Below are positions 33,790 to 42,146 of a stretch of DNA of 64,000 nucleotides, one piece after another; position 1 is the first letter of the stretch; every line of letters starts with the position of its first letter. The translations under genes were made by a program, and so were the position numbers. The notes beneath the pieces are model-generated. The model was not told the origin of the DNA. It was given only the letters and a program-made list of their open reading frames with translations, and did no database searches. This DNA comes from Pseudomonas nitroreducens (GTDB lineage: Bacteria; Pseudomonadota; Gammaproteobacteria; Pseudomonadales; Pseudomonadaceae), in contig NZ_JACHLI010000026.1 in the NCBI RefSeq assembly GCF_014204515.1, positions 47,524 through 111,523 of the forward strand, written 5' to 3'.

Positions 33790-35373
33790 ATGTCGAAATT
33801 CAAGGCCTACGTCCAGCAGTGGATCGACGAGCACAGCCAGCAGCTGTCCGACTGGCACCAGGTGATCTGGCATTTCGCCGAGCCGGCGTTCCGCGAGTAC
33901 AAGTCCTGCGCCTGGTATGTGGAGCTGCTGCGCCGCGAAGGCTTCACGGTGGAAGAGGGTAGCGGCGGCATGCCCACGGCTTTCGTCGCCACTTTCAATA
34001 ACGGTGACGGCCCGATCCTCGCCACCTACGCCGAGTACGACGCGGTGCCCGGCAACTGCCAGGCGGCGGCGACCAAACCCATGCCGCGCGAGGGCCTGTC
34101 GAAGTACGCACCGGGCCACACCGACCCGCACTCCGCGCTGGGCATCAGCGCCCTGGGCGGCGCCCTGGCGGCCAAGGCGGCGATGCTGGAATTCGGCATC
34201 GCCGGCACCATCAAGTTCTTCGGCGAACCGGCGGAAAAACTGCGCGCCTCCAAGCCCGTGCACGCCGCCAAGGGCTACTACGACGACCTCGACGCCGCCG
34301 TCAGCTTCCACCCCACCTACATGCTGCCGCTGAACAACACCACCACCTGGGACACCCACTGCGGCATCGCCTACTCGTACATCTACAGCTTCACCTGCGA
34401 AGACCCGCAGAACTGGATCGCCGCCGACCGCTACAGCCCGATTCCGCAGAACCACCTGGCGGCCCGTGCACCCGGCGCCAACGATGCGCTGGTGCACTTC
34501 TACACGCTCAACGAAAGCCTGCGCCGCTCGACGCTGCCGTTCACCGGGCTGTGGAGCTTCAACGAAGCCATCCTCACCGCCGGGCAAGCCACCGCCGACA
34601 ACCTGCCGCCGCACATCTCGCAGATCCAGTACCTGCTGCGCTGCGACTCCATCGAGCAGGCCGAGACCATCGCCACGGTGATGGACAACAACGCCGCCGC
34701 CGCGGCCATGGCCACCGGCTGCCAGTGGAAGAAGACCTGGGTCTGCAAGTCCCGTGGCGGGCTGGCCAACCACGCGCTGGCACAGGCCTGCTACGACAAC
34801 CTCGCCGCCATCGGCGCGCCGAGCTGGGGCGAACAGGCCATCGCGGTGGCGCGGGAAATCCAGGCGAACCTGGGTCTGGAACCCATGGCCGAGCCCTTCC
34901 TGCCGGCTACCCAGGCGCTCATCGAACCGCAGGAGTGCGAGCGGCAGATGCGCCTGCAGATGCCGGCCTGGCAGAAGTACCTGACCTCCGACGACTATCC
35001 CGAATACACCTGGCACTGCCCGACCGTGCGCCTCTACGTGGCGCGGCCGATGCTCAGTGCCCCGGCGGGCTTCACCTACCCGGATTGGGTATCCAACGCC
35101 CTGGGCGGCATCCGCGAGACCATCGACCCGATGATCGACGTGGCCGCCAAGACCATCGGCAGCACGCTGATCGAGCTGTTCACCGATGCCGAGCTGCTGG
35201 CCGAGGCCACCCGCGAATTCGAGGAGCGTACCGGTGGCGGCATCGGCGGCGAAGCGTGGCAGGCGCCGCTGCTGCCGAAGGACTTCAAGGTTCCGCACCG
35301 CTTCCGCTGGCCGGAGTACATCCGCACGGTGCGCGGCGAGGAGTGGTGGATTCCGGCGCGGGAAGACGAGTAG
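33790..35373 (+). CDS. M20 family amidohydrolase, AbgB-like
   Basis: This 527-aa M20-family protein is longer than typical M20 (about 400 aa) and similar in layout to AbgB, a subunit of p-aminobenzoyl-glutamate hydrolase. Motifs: HFAEPAFREYKS near residue 28, YAEYDAVPGNCQ near residue 78, GHTDPHSALG near 110, FFGEPAEK near 145 and the dimerisation-domain SFHPT. It would split an acyl-amino acid amide bond in the cytoplasm. No AbgA partner is adjacent. It is divergent from its probable LysR regulator. Confidence 0.85.
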   Translation: MSKFKAYVQQWIDEHSQQLSDWHQVIWHFAEPAFREYKSCAWYVELLRREGFTVEEGSGGMPTAFVATFNNGDGPILATYAEYDAVPGNCQAAATKPMPREGLSKYAPGHTDPHSALGISALGGALAAKAAMLEFGIAGTIKFFGEPAEKLRASKPVHAAKGYYDDLDAAVSFHPTYMLPLNNTTTWDTHCGIAYSYIYSFTCEDPQNWIAADRYSPIPQNHLAARAPGANDALVHFYTLNESLRRSTLPFTGLWSFNEAILTAGQATADNLPPHISQIQYLLRCDSIEQAETIATVMDNNAAAAAMATGCQWKKTWVCKSRGGLANHALAQACYDNLAAIGAPSWGEQAIAVAREIQANLGLEPMAEPFLPATQALIEPQECERQMRLQMPAWQKYLTSDDYPEYTWHCPTVRLYVARPMLSAPAGFTYPDWVSNALGGIRETIDPMIDVAAKTIGSTLIELFTDAELLAEATREFEERTGGGIGGEAWQAPLLPKDFKVPHRFRWPEYIRTVRGEEWWIPAREDE

Positions 35374-35412
35374 GGAACGCCGGAAACTGCATGGGCCTGA
35401 GGCGTGGCGGAC

Positions 35413-35880
35413 TCAGGCCAGTTCCTGGCAGACATCGATCCAGTCCGCCGCCACCAGCTGCGCCATGCGCTGCGGCTCGATCCTCACCGCGCTGTACACC
35501 GCGCCTGCTGCGGGCAGCACTTCATCGAAAGCCCGCAGCGATACATCGCAATACACCGGCAGCGGCGTCGCCAGGCCGAACGGGCAGACGCCGCCCACCG
35601 GATGTCCGGTCAGTTCGACCACTTCCTCGGCGCCGAGCATCTTGGCCTTGCCGCCGAAGGCTTCCTTGAGCTTGCGGTTGTCCAGCCGCGCATCGCCACG
35701 GGCCACCACCAGCACGGTGCGTTCGCCGACGCGCAGGGACAGGGTCTTGGCGATGCGGCCCGGCTCCACACCGTGGGCCTCGGCGGCCAGGGCGACGGTG
35801 GCGGTGCTGGTTTCCAGCTCGATGATGGCGATGTCGGGGGCCTTTTCGGCGAAGAAGGCGCGAACCGATTCCAGGCTCAT
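35413..35880 (-). CDS. YbaK/EbsC family aminoacyl-tRNA deacylase-like protein
   Basis: The 155-aa protein has the YbaK/ProX fold: a conserved lysine in GRIAKTLSLR, a GDARLDNRKLKEAFG segment, and VGGVCPFGLATPLPVY, which forms the substrate pocket. Members deacylate mischarged tRNA such as Cys-tRNAPro or Ala-tRNAPro. It is a free-standing domain, as is usual. It is transcribed toward the M20 gene. Confidence 0.9.
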   Translation of the reverse strand: MSLESVRAFFAEKAPDIAIIELETSTATVALAAEAHGVEPGRIAKTLSLRVGERTVLVVARGDARLDNRKLKEAFGGKAKMLGAEEVVELTGHPVGGVCPFGLATPLPVYCDVSLRAFDEVLPAAGAVYSAVRIEPQRMAQLVAADWIDVCQELA

Positions 35881-35953
35881 GGGGCGATGCTCCGTGTCTT
35901 GCGAAAAGCTCAGACCATAGGGAGCGGCGGCCGCGCTGTCCAGAGCGCAGGCC

Positions 35954-36601
35954 TCAGTGCCCGAGGAGCAGGGTTGCGATGTCGGGGACGTTCAGCGCCT
36001 GCTCGGCATTGACCAGTTCCAGGCGCGCAGCGAAGACCCTCAGCTCGCGATCGGCAGCGTGCACGGCGCGGGTCAGGTCGCTCAGTGGCACGGTCACCGA
36101 GTGCAGCGGTGGTGGCGGGACGAAGGTTTCGCCCGGGCCGTTGAAGTCGAAGCTGACGGACTGGTTGTGCTGGTTGATGTCGGGCGAGGGGTGGCCGCTG
36201 TACAGGTAGGCGCCCTTGCCGGCGGCGATGCGCTTCCAGCTCTGCAGGTCGCCCAGGTCGCTGCAGCATTGCGGGAACAACACGTCCAGGCTGCCTACCC
36301 GCAGGACATAGCCGCCAGGCAGGGGGCCAACCGCCTGCCAGTCCGCTGCAGCCTTCAGCCCTGCTTCGCAGTGCAGACGGATCAGCCTGGCGATGTCCGC
36401 GTCGCTCAGCTCGCCAAGACGATGGAAGGCACTGCCCGGCAGATAGGGTCTGAGCCTTGGGCCGAAACCCTGGGCCTGCAGAGAGCGCTCGTGGAACTCG
36501 CGCCAGCTCTCCACCTGCTCCCAGTAAGGCCCCACGGGCGGCACTGGGACGGAGTCGACCAGGTGGAACAATTCGATGACGGGGATGAGCTGGACCTGCA
36601 T
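35954..36601 (-). CDS. hypothetical protein
   Basis: The 215-aa soluble protein starts at ATG 36601 (MQVQLIPVIELFHLVDSVPV). It has no signal or membrane segment. Features include a CC pair in FPQCCSDLGDLQSW and a proline run, FVPPPPLHS. I do not recognise the family. Longer in-frame starts exist upstream (to 36712), but those residues are basic and low in coding character. It is divergent from the YciI gene and not obviously part of an operon. Confidence 0.65.
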   Translation of the reverse strand: MQVQLIPVIELFHLVDSVPVPPVGPYWEQVESWREFHERSLQAQGFGPRLRPYLPGSAFHRLGELSDADIARLIRLHCEAGLKAAADWQAVGPLPGGYVLRVGSLDVLFPQCCSDLGDLQSWKRIAAGKGAYLYSGHPSPDINQHNQSVSFDFNGPGETFVPPPPLHSVTVPLSDLTRAVHAADRELRVFAARLELVNAEQALNVPDIATLLLGH

Positions 36602-36842
36602 GGGGGCGCCGGGAGTCTGTGGAGCGGCACCTTCTAACGGTGCGCGCCGGGAACGTCCATAGCGAATTTTCCGATTTCGCCGGCTGCAGGGCATGGCGCG
36701 ACCTATGCTCAAAGCCCCCGTAGCCCCGCCTGAAAATTATTTTGCGTGGCTTGTCGATCTGCCGTCACGCCCTTCGACTATCTGTCAGGAACCGGAAACA
36801 ACCGGCCGCCACGCTGATAATCACAACAAGAGGAGAAAGACC

Positions 36843-37268
36843 ATGCGTTTCATGGTGATCGTCAAAGCCACCGCCGACTCCGAAGCCGGTGTCATGCCCA
36901 AGGAAGAGCTGCTCGCCGCCATGGGGGCCTACAACGAGGAGCTGGTGAAGGCCGGCGTGATGCTGGCCGGCGAAGGTCTGCACCCCAGCGTGAAGGGTGC
37001 GCGGGTGCGCTTCGATGGTGCGTCGCGGCAGGTGCTCGATGGGCCGTTCGCCGAGACCAAGGAACTGATCGCCGGCTACTGGATCATGCAGACTGCCTCG
37101 TTGCAGGAATGCATCGACTGGGTCAAGCGCTCGCCCAATCCCTTCGACGGGCAGTCCGAGATCGAGATCCGGCAGATCTTCGAGGCCGAGGACTTCGGCG
37201 CCGAATTCACCCCCGAGCTGCGCGAACAGGAAGAGCGCCTGCGCGCCGAAATCGCCAGCAAATCCTGA
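36843..37268 (+). CDS. YciI family protein
   Basis: The 141-aa YCII-domain protein (MRFMVIVKATADSEAG, then AGEGLHPSVKGARV and AGYWIMQTASLQECIDWV) is of the type often called DGPF-domain protein, named after the DGPF at about residue 68. The start ATG 36843 has AGAGGAG upstream. Such proteins are often encoded next to ECF sigma factors or VOC proteins; here the VOC gene follows 17 nt downstream, so the two form an operon. Function is unknown. Confidence 0.9.
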   Translation: MRFMVIVKATADSEAGVMPKEELLAAMGAYNEELVKAGVMLAGEGLHPSVKGARVRFDGASRQVLDGPFAETKELIAGYWIMQTASLQECIDWVKRSPNPFDGQSEIEIRQIFEAEDFGAEFTPELREQEERLRAEIASKS

Positions 37269-37285
37269 ACCTGGAGGATACCGCC

Positions 37286-37702
37286 ATGTTGATGAATGCC
37301 TACCTGGTCTTCGACGGCAACTGCGAAGAAGCCTTCTGCTATTACGCTGAGGTGTTGCACGGCGAATTGCCGGCGCTGATGCGTTTCTCCGACGCACCGG
37401 GTTGCGAGAACATGCCCGAGGAGCTGAAGAAACGCATCATCCACGTCCGCCTGGAAGTGGGCGGCCATGTGCTGATGGGCTCGGATGCTTCGCCCGAATG
37501 CGGCAAGTACGAAGGGGTGAAAGGCGTGTCGATCACCCTCAATGTGGACTCCAAGGCCGAGGCGCGGCGCATCTTCGAAGCCCTGGGCCAGGGCGGCAAG
37601 GTCACCATGCCGCTGGACAAGACCTTCTGGGCCGAGCTGTTCGGCGCACTGGAAGATCGCTTCGGGGTGCCGTGGATGATCAATTGCGAGAAGGAGGCCT
37701 GA
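37286..37702 (+). CDS. VOC family protein, PhnB-like
   Basis: The 138-aa VOC protein is of the PhnB/3-demethylubiquinone-like type (AYLVFDGNCEEAFCYYAEVL at the N-terminus, WAELFGALEDRFGVPWMINC at the C-terminus). It has a clear GGAGG Shine-Dalgarno and follows the YciI gene in an operon. No enzymatic activity can be assigned; many of these are uncharacterised binding proteins. Confidence 0.9.
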   Translation: MLMNAYLVFDGNCEEAFCYYAEVLHGELPALMRFSDAPGCENMPEELKKRIIHVRLEVGGHVLMGSDASPECGKYEGVKGVSITLNVDSKAEARRIFEALGQGGKVTMPLDKTFWAELFGALEDRFGVPWMINCEKEA

Positions 37703-37722
37703 TCGGCAGTTCTTCGTGGTCC

Positions 37723-37798
37723 GTAGGGCGGATAACGTGTCAGCGTTATCCGCCGGGTGGGTGACGGCGGATAACCTGTTCCAGGTTATGCGCCCTAC
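37723..37798. repeat. GTAGGGCG-family inverted repeat (REPIN-like)
   Basis: GTAGGGCGGATAACGTGTCA ... AACCTGTTCCAGGTTAT ... CGCCCTAC. A second copy at 37997-38072 belongs to the duplicated unit. Confidence 0.8.
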
Positions 37799-37820
37799 GG
37801 CTAGACGCATTGTCGGGCCA

Positions 37821-37884
37821 ATCGCGGACGGAGTCCGCTCCTACGGGAACCATTCCGTGCGTAGGAGCGGACTTCGTCCGCGAT
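37821..37884. repeat. REP doublet within duplicated unit 1
   Basis: ATCGCGGACGGAGTCCGCTC (from 37821) and the inverted GTAGGAGCGGACTTCGTCCG (from 37861), with the arms in the opposite order from the REPIN at 5418. Confidence 0.75.
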
Positions 37885-37888
37885 CGCT

Positions 37889-37993
37889 TCACCCCGGCAC
37901 AACCCCACCCGCTGCACGAAACCGTTCCGGTGTCGTCCCGGTGAACCGCTGGAAAGCCCGGTGGAGGCTGGTGACGTGTTCATAGCCGAGCAG
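37889..37993 (-). pseudogene. duplicated 3'-terminal fragment of the AraC regulator gene
   Basis: On the minus strand this stretch encodes LLGYEHVTSLHRAFQRFTG and on to AAGGVVPG-stop, matching the last 35 codons of the AraC gene at 38120-39166 with only a few substitutions (F to L, L to Q, I to V, E to G). It has no upstream coding part and is embedded in REP repeats, so it is a non-functional remnant of a segmental duplication. Confidence 0.8.
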
Positions 37994-37996
37994 CCC

Positions 37997-38072
37997 GTAG
38001 GGCGCATAACGCGACAGCGTTATCCGCCGGGAGGGTGACGGCGGATAACCTGTTCCAGGTTATGCGCCCTAC
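37997..38072. repeat. GTAGGGCG-family inverted repeat, second copy
   Basis: GTAGGGCGCATAACGCGACA ... AACCTGTTCCAGGTTAT ... GCGCCCTAC. This copy sits just downstream of the AraC stop codon. Confidence 0.8.
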
Positions 38073-38119
38073 GGCTAGACGCCTCGTCGGGCCAATCGCG
38101 GACTCCGTCCGCGATCGCT

Positions 38120-39166
38120 TCACTCCGGCACAATCCCACCCGCTGCACGAAACCGCTCCGGCGTCGTCCCGGTGAACCGCAGGAAAGCCCGGTGGAAGCT
38201 GGTGACGTGTTCATAGCCGAGCAGGAAGGCAATCTCCTGCAAGGCCATCCGGCTGGCCAGCAGGTAGCGCTGGGCCAGCGCCATGCGCACCTCCAGCACT
38301 ATTCCCTTGAAGGTCAGCCCGTGCTCGCGCAACCGGCGCTGTAGCGTATGCGGCGGCAGGCGCAGCCAGGCGGCGGTCTGCTCCAGGTCCGGCAACGGTA
38401 TGCGCGCATTCTGCAGCAGGAAGTAGCGCACATCGTCCGGCAACGCCGGGCCGCGCTCGAAGCTGGCCAGCGTCGCCGCGCCCTGGGCCTGGCAGAGCCG
38501 GCTCACTGAAGGGTTGGCGGTGGAGAAGGGGCGGTCATGGAATTCCCTGGGCATCCACAGCTCCGCCTGCTCGGCGTTGAACTGGCTGGGGCCGGGGAAT
38601 ATCGCGGTATACAAGGCGGCGTGCGCCGGTGCTGGATAGGGCAGGCGGAGCTGCATGCCGGTGCAGTGTTCCAGGTCCGGCAAGCGCTGGCACAGCCAGC
38701 GCCAGGTGCTGCTCAGCCATTCCTCGCAGAGGGCGATGCGCTCCACCTCGCTGAAAGGCGGTAGTTGCAGCGTCAGACGGATGTGCTCCCCAACCTCCTC
38801 GCGCTGGGTGTGGATCGGGTGGGGCATCAGGCTCGACGGCTGGCCGAGGGAGATATCCCAGGAACGTCGCAGGTTGGCCGCGCTGATCAGCGCGTAGCCG
38901 ATCACCCCGAGGTCGTAGAGGTTGTAGCGCTGGCCCAGGCGCAGGAAGAAGTCGCTCGGGCCAAGCAGCCCGGCGGCCTGCTGCAGCAGGCGGTAATAGC
39001 GGGCGAAGTTCATCTCGGCAGCGGATGCCTCGCCGGTCACCGGTAAGCCCAGCCCGCCCAGCAGGGGGGCGAGCGCCGGCAGGGCAGGACGGGCGCGCCA
39101 CTCGTCGAGGAAGTGGCGGAACAGCTGGCGCGCGGCGTAATCGATGTCAAAGGAGGCGGTCGGCAT
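38120..39166 (-). CDS. AraC family transcriptional regulator (OruR/ArgR-like, N-terminal AraC_binding_2 type)
   Basis: The 348-aa protein has a long N-terminal ligand domain (about residues 1-235) and a C-terminal double HTH of AraC/XylS type (MALQEIAFLLGYEHVTSFHR, then FTGTTPERFR). It is divergent from the amidohydrolase gene at 39279. The gap holds TGCTAG direct repeats 21 bp apart, typical for AraC binding, so it probably activates the amidohydrolase-CobW pair. Its 3' end is duplicated downstream. Confidence 0.9.
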   Translation of the reverse strand: MPTASFDIDYAARQLFRHFLDEWRARPALPALAPLLGGLGLPVTGEASAAEMNFARYYRLLQQAAGLLGPSDFFLRLGQRYNLYDLGVIGYALISAANLRRSWDISLGQPSSLMPHPIHTQREEVGEHIRLTLQLPPFSEVERIALCEEWLSSTWRWLCQRLPDLEHCTGMQLRLPYPAPAHAALYTAIFPGPSQFNAEQAELWMPREFHDRPFSTANPSVSRLCQAQGAATLASFERGPALPDDVRYFLLQNARIPLPDLEQTAAWLRLPPHTLQRRLREHGLTFKGIVLEVRMALAQRYLLASRMALQEIAFLLGYEHVTSFHRAFLRFTGTTPERFRAAGGIVPE

Positions 39167-39191
39167 GGCGCTCTCTCAAGCTGTCGTCTGG

Positions 39192-39218
39192 TGCTAGCGA
39201 GTTGTCATCTTATGCTAG
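39192..39218. promoter_or_regulatory. direct repeats TGCTAG 21 bp apart, candidate AraC-type operator
   Basis: TGCTAGCGAGTTGTCAT at 39192 and TGCTAGTCAACGAG at 39213 are in direct orientation, exactly two helical turns apart, between the divergent AraC and amidohydrolase genes. Confidence 0.5.
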
Positions 39219-39278
39219 TCAACGAGCAAAAGCCGAGCCCTATACTGCCTCCACGGACAAGAACAACAAGGGCTACCC

Positions 39279-41027
39279 ATGACCGCTCCGGACCGCTTCC
39301 GCTCCTCCAATTCCCCCACCGACCGTTTCGCCGACCTGCTGCTGCACAACGGCCGTTTCTACACCCTCGACCCCGCCCAGCCCTGGGCCGAGGCCGTGGC
39401 CATCCGTGATGGCCGGCTGCTGGCGGTGGGGCGCCACGAGGAGATGGAACACCTGATCGGCCCGGACACCCTGGTGCGCGACCTCGAAGGCGCGTTCTGC
39501 ATGCCCGGCCTGCACGACATGCACACCCACCCGGACCTGGCGCTGAACCCGCGCTACGCCGACGACCTCGACGTCGGCATCGAGGACCCGACTCCCGAGC
39601 AGCTGGCCAAGTCGATCCGCGACTATGCCGCCAGCCACCCGGGCGACGGCTGGGTCTACGGCCAGTACTGGGTGCGCTACACCTTCCGCGAAGCGGGGCT
39701 GAAGCCGGGCCGCGAGTGGCTCGACAGCATCCTGCCGGACCGTCCGGTGGCGCTGCTCGACCGCATGTGGGGCACCATGATGGTCAACTCCCGCGCGCTG
39801 GAACTGGCCGGCATCGACGCCAGCACCCCCGACCCGCGCAACGGCTACCTGGAGCGCGACGAGCTGACCGGCGAACCCAACGGCCTGCTGATCGACGGCG
39901 GCTATGCGCTGATCCACGCCGCCATGCCGCCGACCCCGGCCAAGGTGCTGCGCCAGTCCTACCGCGAAGGCGTGCACTTCCAGAGTTCGCGCGGGGTTAC
40001 CGCGGCCAAGTACCTGCACGTCTGCGAGAACCGCCTGGACGCGCTCAAGTACCTCGATGACGCCGGGCAACTGACCCTGCGCGTGGAGGCGGCGATCAGC
40101 TGGCAGGACGACATCTTCCCGGTGCGTCGCCGCTGGGAGCTGCTCGCCGGCGAGCGCCACTACTACCGCAGCGCGCGGCTGTCGGCGAACGCGGTGAAGT
40201 TCCACTTCGACGGCACCGTCGAGCCGCGCTCCTCGTTCCTCATCACGCCCTGGCCGGGCGAGGACGCGTGGCGCGGCAAGCTCAACCTGACCCCCGAGCA
40301 CATCACCGACATGGTGGTGGACATGGACCGCCGTGGCATCCGCGTGATCGCCCACTGCACCGGCGATGCGGCCTCCGACGTGTTCCTCGATGCCGTGGCC
40401 GAAGCGCGCCGGCGCAATGGCTTCAGCGGCGTGCGCCACCAATGCGCGCACAGCACCATCCTGCATCCGGGCAACCTCAAGCGCTTCCGCGAGCTGGAGG
40501 TGATCGCCGAGTTTTCCCCGGCGGCCTGGTACCCGACGCCCTTCGCCAGTGGCGCGCGCTCCGGCTATGGCCCGGATCGTCTGAAGCGCATCTACGACTT
40601 CAAGGGCGTGCTGGCTGCCGGCGGCATCGCGGTGTTCGGCACCGACTGGCCGGTGGCGTCCATCGACCCCTGGCTGGCGCTGGAAACCCTGGTGACCCGG
40701 CAGAATCCGTGGAACGACGACCCGGCCTGCTTCGGCGAGCCGATCAGCCTGGAGCAGGCGATCCGCGTGGCGACCCTCAATGGCGCTTACGCCATGGGCC
40801 TGGAGAAACTCACCGGCAGCCTGGAGGCAGGCAAGTCGGCCGACTTCATCGTGCTCGACCGCAACCTCTTCGAACAGCCGGCGCGCAATTACATCCACCG
40901 CACCGAAGTGCAGCTGACCTTCGTCGAGGGCCGCCCGGTCTACGACCGCATCGGTCAGTTCAGCGATACCGCCCTGGCTGCGGTGTGGCAGGGCGAACCG
41001 CCGCGCATCGAAGGCGTCAACGCATGA
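39279..41027 (+). CDS. amidohydrolase family protein (YtcJ-like)
   Basis: The 582-aa metal-dependent hydrolase of the YtcJ/amidohydrolase_3 family has the N-terminal metal motif LHDMHTHPDL (about residue 82), the central VIAHCTGDAASD and RHQCAHS histidines and the catalytic Asp of FGTDWPVASI. It has no signal peptide, so it acts in the cytoplasm on an N-acyl or cyclic amide. Its stop overlaps the start of the CobW GTPase (ATGA at 41024-41027), which suggests the GTPase supplies its zinc. Regulation by the divergent AraC protein is likely. Confidence 0.9.
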   Translation: MTAPDRFRSSNSPTDRFADLLLHNGRFYTLDPAQPWAEAVAIRDGRLLAVGRHEEMEHLIGPDTLVRDLEGAFCMPGLHDMHTHPDLALNPRYADDLDVGIEDPTPEQLAKSIRDYAASHPGDGWVYGQYWVRYTFREAGLKPGREWLDSILPDRPVALLDRMWGTMMVNSRALELAGIDASTPDPRNGYLERDELTGEPNGLLIDGGYALIHAAMPPTPAKVLRQSYREGVHFQSSRGVTAAKYLHVCENRLDALKYLDDAGQLTLRVEAAISWQDDIFPVRRRWELLAGERHYYRSARLSANAVKFHFDGTVEPRSSFLITPWPGEDAWRGKLNLTPEHITDMVVDMDRRGIRVIAHCTGDAASDVFLDAVAEARRRNGFSGVRHQCAHSTILHPGNLKRFRELEVIAEFSPAAWYPTPFASGARSGYGPDRLKRIYDFKGVLAAGGIAVFGTDWPVASIDPWLALETLVTRQNPWNDDPACFGEPISLEQAIRVATLNGAYAMGLEKLTGSLEAGKSADFIVLDRNLFEQPARNYIHRTEVQLTFVEGRPVYDRIGQFSDTALAAVWQGEPPRIEGVNA

Positions 41028-41947
41028 ACTCCGCCAGCATTCCGGTGACGGTGGTGGCCGGCTTTCTCGGCGCCGGCAAGACCACCCTGCTGCGCAACCT
41101 GCTGGAGCGCTGCGAAGGCCGGCGCCTGGCGGTGATCGTCAACGACTTCGGCGAGCTGAACATCGATGCCGGGATGATCGCCGAGCAGACCGAGGCGGTT
41201 TACAGCCTGGAGAACGGCTGCATCTGCTGCTCCGTGCAGGACGACCTGCTGGCGCAACTGGAACGCCTGGCGAATATGCATCCGCCGCTGGAGCAGGTGG
41301 TGATCGAGTGCAGCGGCGTGTCCGACCCGCAGCGCATCGTGCAGACGCTGGGCTATCCGAAACTGCGCCGGCGCCTGCACCTGGATGCCGTACTGACGGT
41401 GGTCGACGCCGCCCGCCGCGAGCCGCTGGAAGGCGAGTATGCGCGGCTGGAGCGCATGCAGGCGGCGGCTGCCGATCTGCTGCTGCTGAACAAGTGCGAC
41501 CTGCTGCAGGCCGCTGAGCTGGCTGCCCAGCGCGAGCGCTTCGGCCGTGGCCCGCGGGTGCTGGAGACCATCCAGGCGCAGATTCCCGATGAGCTGCTGC
41601 TGGGCGAGCCCTCGCGCAAGCTGCGACCTCACGGGCAGGAAGGCGTCGACCATGGCGAGCTGTTCGACAGCTGGAGCTGGAAGGGCGAGGCGGTCTTCGC
41701 AGGGGCGCGGCTCAAGCACTGGCTGGAAAACCTGCCGCGTGGGCTGCTGCGGCTCAAGGGACTGATCCGCCTGCAAGGACAGGAGGGCGCTTTGTGGCTG
41801 CAGTTTGTGGGTGGACGCTACCAGCTGCGCCCGGCGACGGCGGCCGAGGCGGCACAGGGCTCGCGGCTGGTATTCATCGCCGAGAAGGATGCGGGGTTGC
41901 GGGCCGATCTGGAGGCCGGCCTGCGCACTTGCTTCAGCTCTTCGTAG
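41024..41947 (+). CDS. CobW/YjiA family GTPase (putative metal chaperone)
   Basis: This 307-aa G3E-family GTPase has Walker A GFLGAGKTTLL (residues 13-23), the zinc-binding GCICCS (about 66-71), ECSGVSDP, and NKCD for guanine recognition, followed by a CobW C-terminal domain. Members deliver Zn2+ or other metals to client enzymes. Translational coupling to a metal-dependent amidohydrolase makes that enzyme the likely client. The TAG stop codon lies inside the GTAGGAGCGG of a REP element (41944), so the REP insertion defines the present C-terminus. Confidence 0.9.
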   Translation: MNSASIPVTVVAGFLGAGKTTLLRNLLERCEGRRLAVIVNDFGELNIDAGMIAEQTEAVYSLENGCICCSVQDDLLAQLERLANMHPPLEQVVIECSGVSDPQRIVQTLGYPKLRRRLHLDAVLTVVDAARREPLEGEYARLERMQAAAADLLLLNKCDLLQAAELAAQRERFGRGPRVLETIQAQIPDELLLGEPSRKLRPHGQEGVDHGELFDSWSWKGEAVFAGARLKHWLENLPRGLLRLKGLIRLQGQEGALWLQFVGGRYQLRPATAAEAAQGSRLVFIAEKDAGLRADLEAGLRTCFSSS

Positions 41948-42015
41948 GAGCGGACTCTGTCCGCGATGGATTCCGGCTCGATGCGGACCCAATCGCGGAC
42001 AAAGTCCGCTCCTAC
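41944..42015. repeat. REPIN, GTAGGAGCGGACTCTGTCCGCG family, overlapping the CobW stop
   Basis: Inverted arms GTAGGAGCGGACTCTGTCCG and CGGACAAAGTCCGCTCCTAC. The first arm supplies the stop codon of the CobW gene. Confidence 0.85.
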
Positions 42016-42103
42016 CCTCGGCCATGCATGCGAATCAACCTTTATCCTCTGGCAGAGGGTTGGCCTGAGCGCCGAGAGTTCGCCCGGCCTTTTCGCGGGC
42101 AAT

Positions 42104-42131
42104 AAAAAACCGGCCACCAGGGCCGGTTTTT
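42104..42131. terminator. bidirectional terminator between the CobW and ppnP genes
   Basis: AAAAAACCGGCC-ACCAG-GGCCGGTTTTT: A-run and T-run on either side, serving the two convergent genes. Confidence 0.85.
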
Positions 42132-42146
42132 CATGACGCGCCGAAC

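Larger units (their letters stand above)
37723..38224. repeat. imperfect tandem duplication: REP elements plus the 3' end of the AraC gene
   Basis: Unit 1 (37723-37993, 271 nt) and unit 2 (37997-38224, 228 nt) share the order GTAGGGCG element, GGCTAGACGC linker, REP sequence, and about 105 nt of AraC-gene 3' end, ending CATAGCCGAGCAG. Unit 1 contains a full REP doublet where unit 2 has a single collapsed one, which accounts for the length difference. Unit 2 includes the true gene end. Confidence 0.85.
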
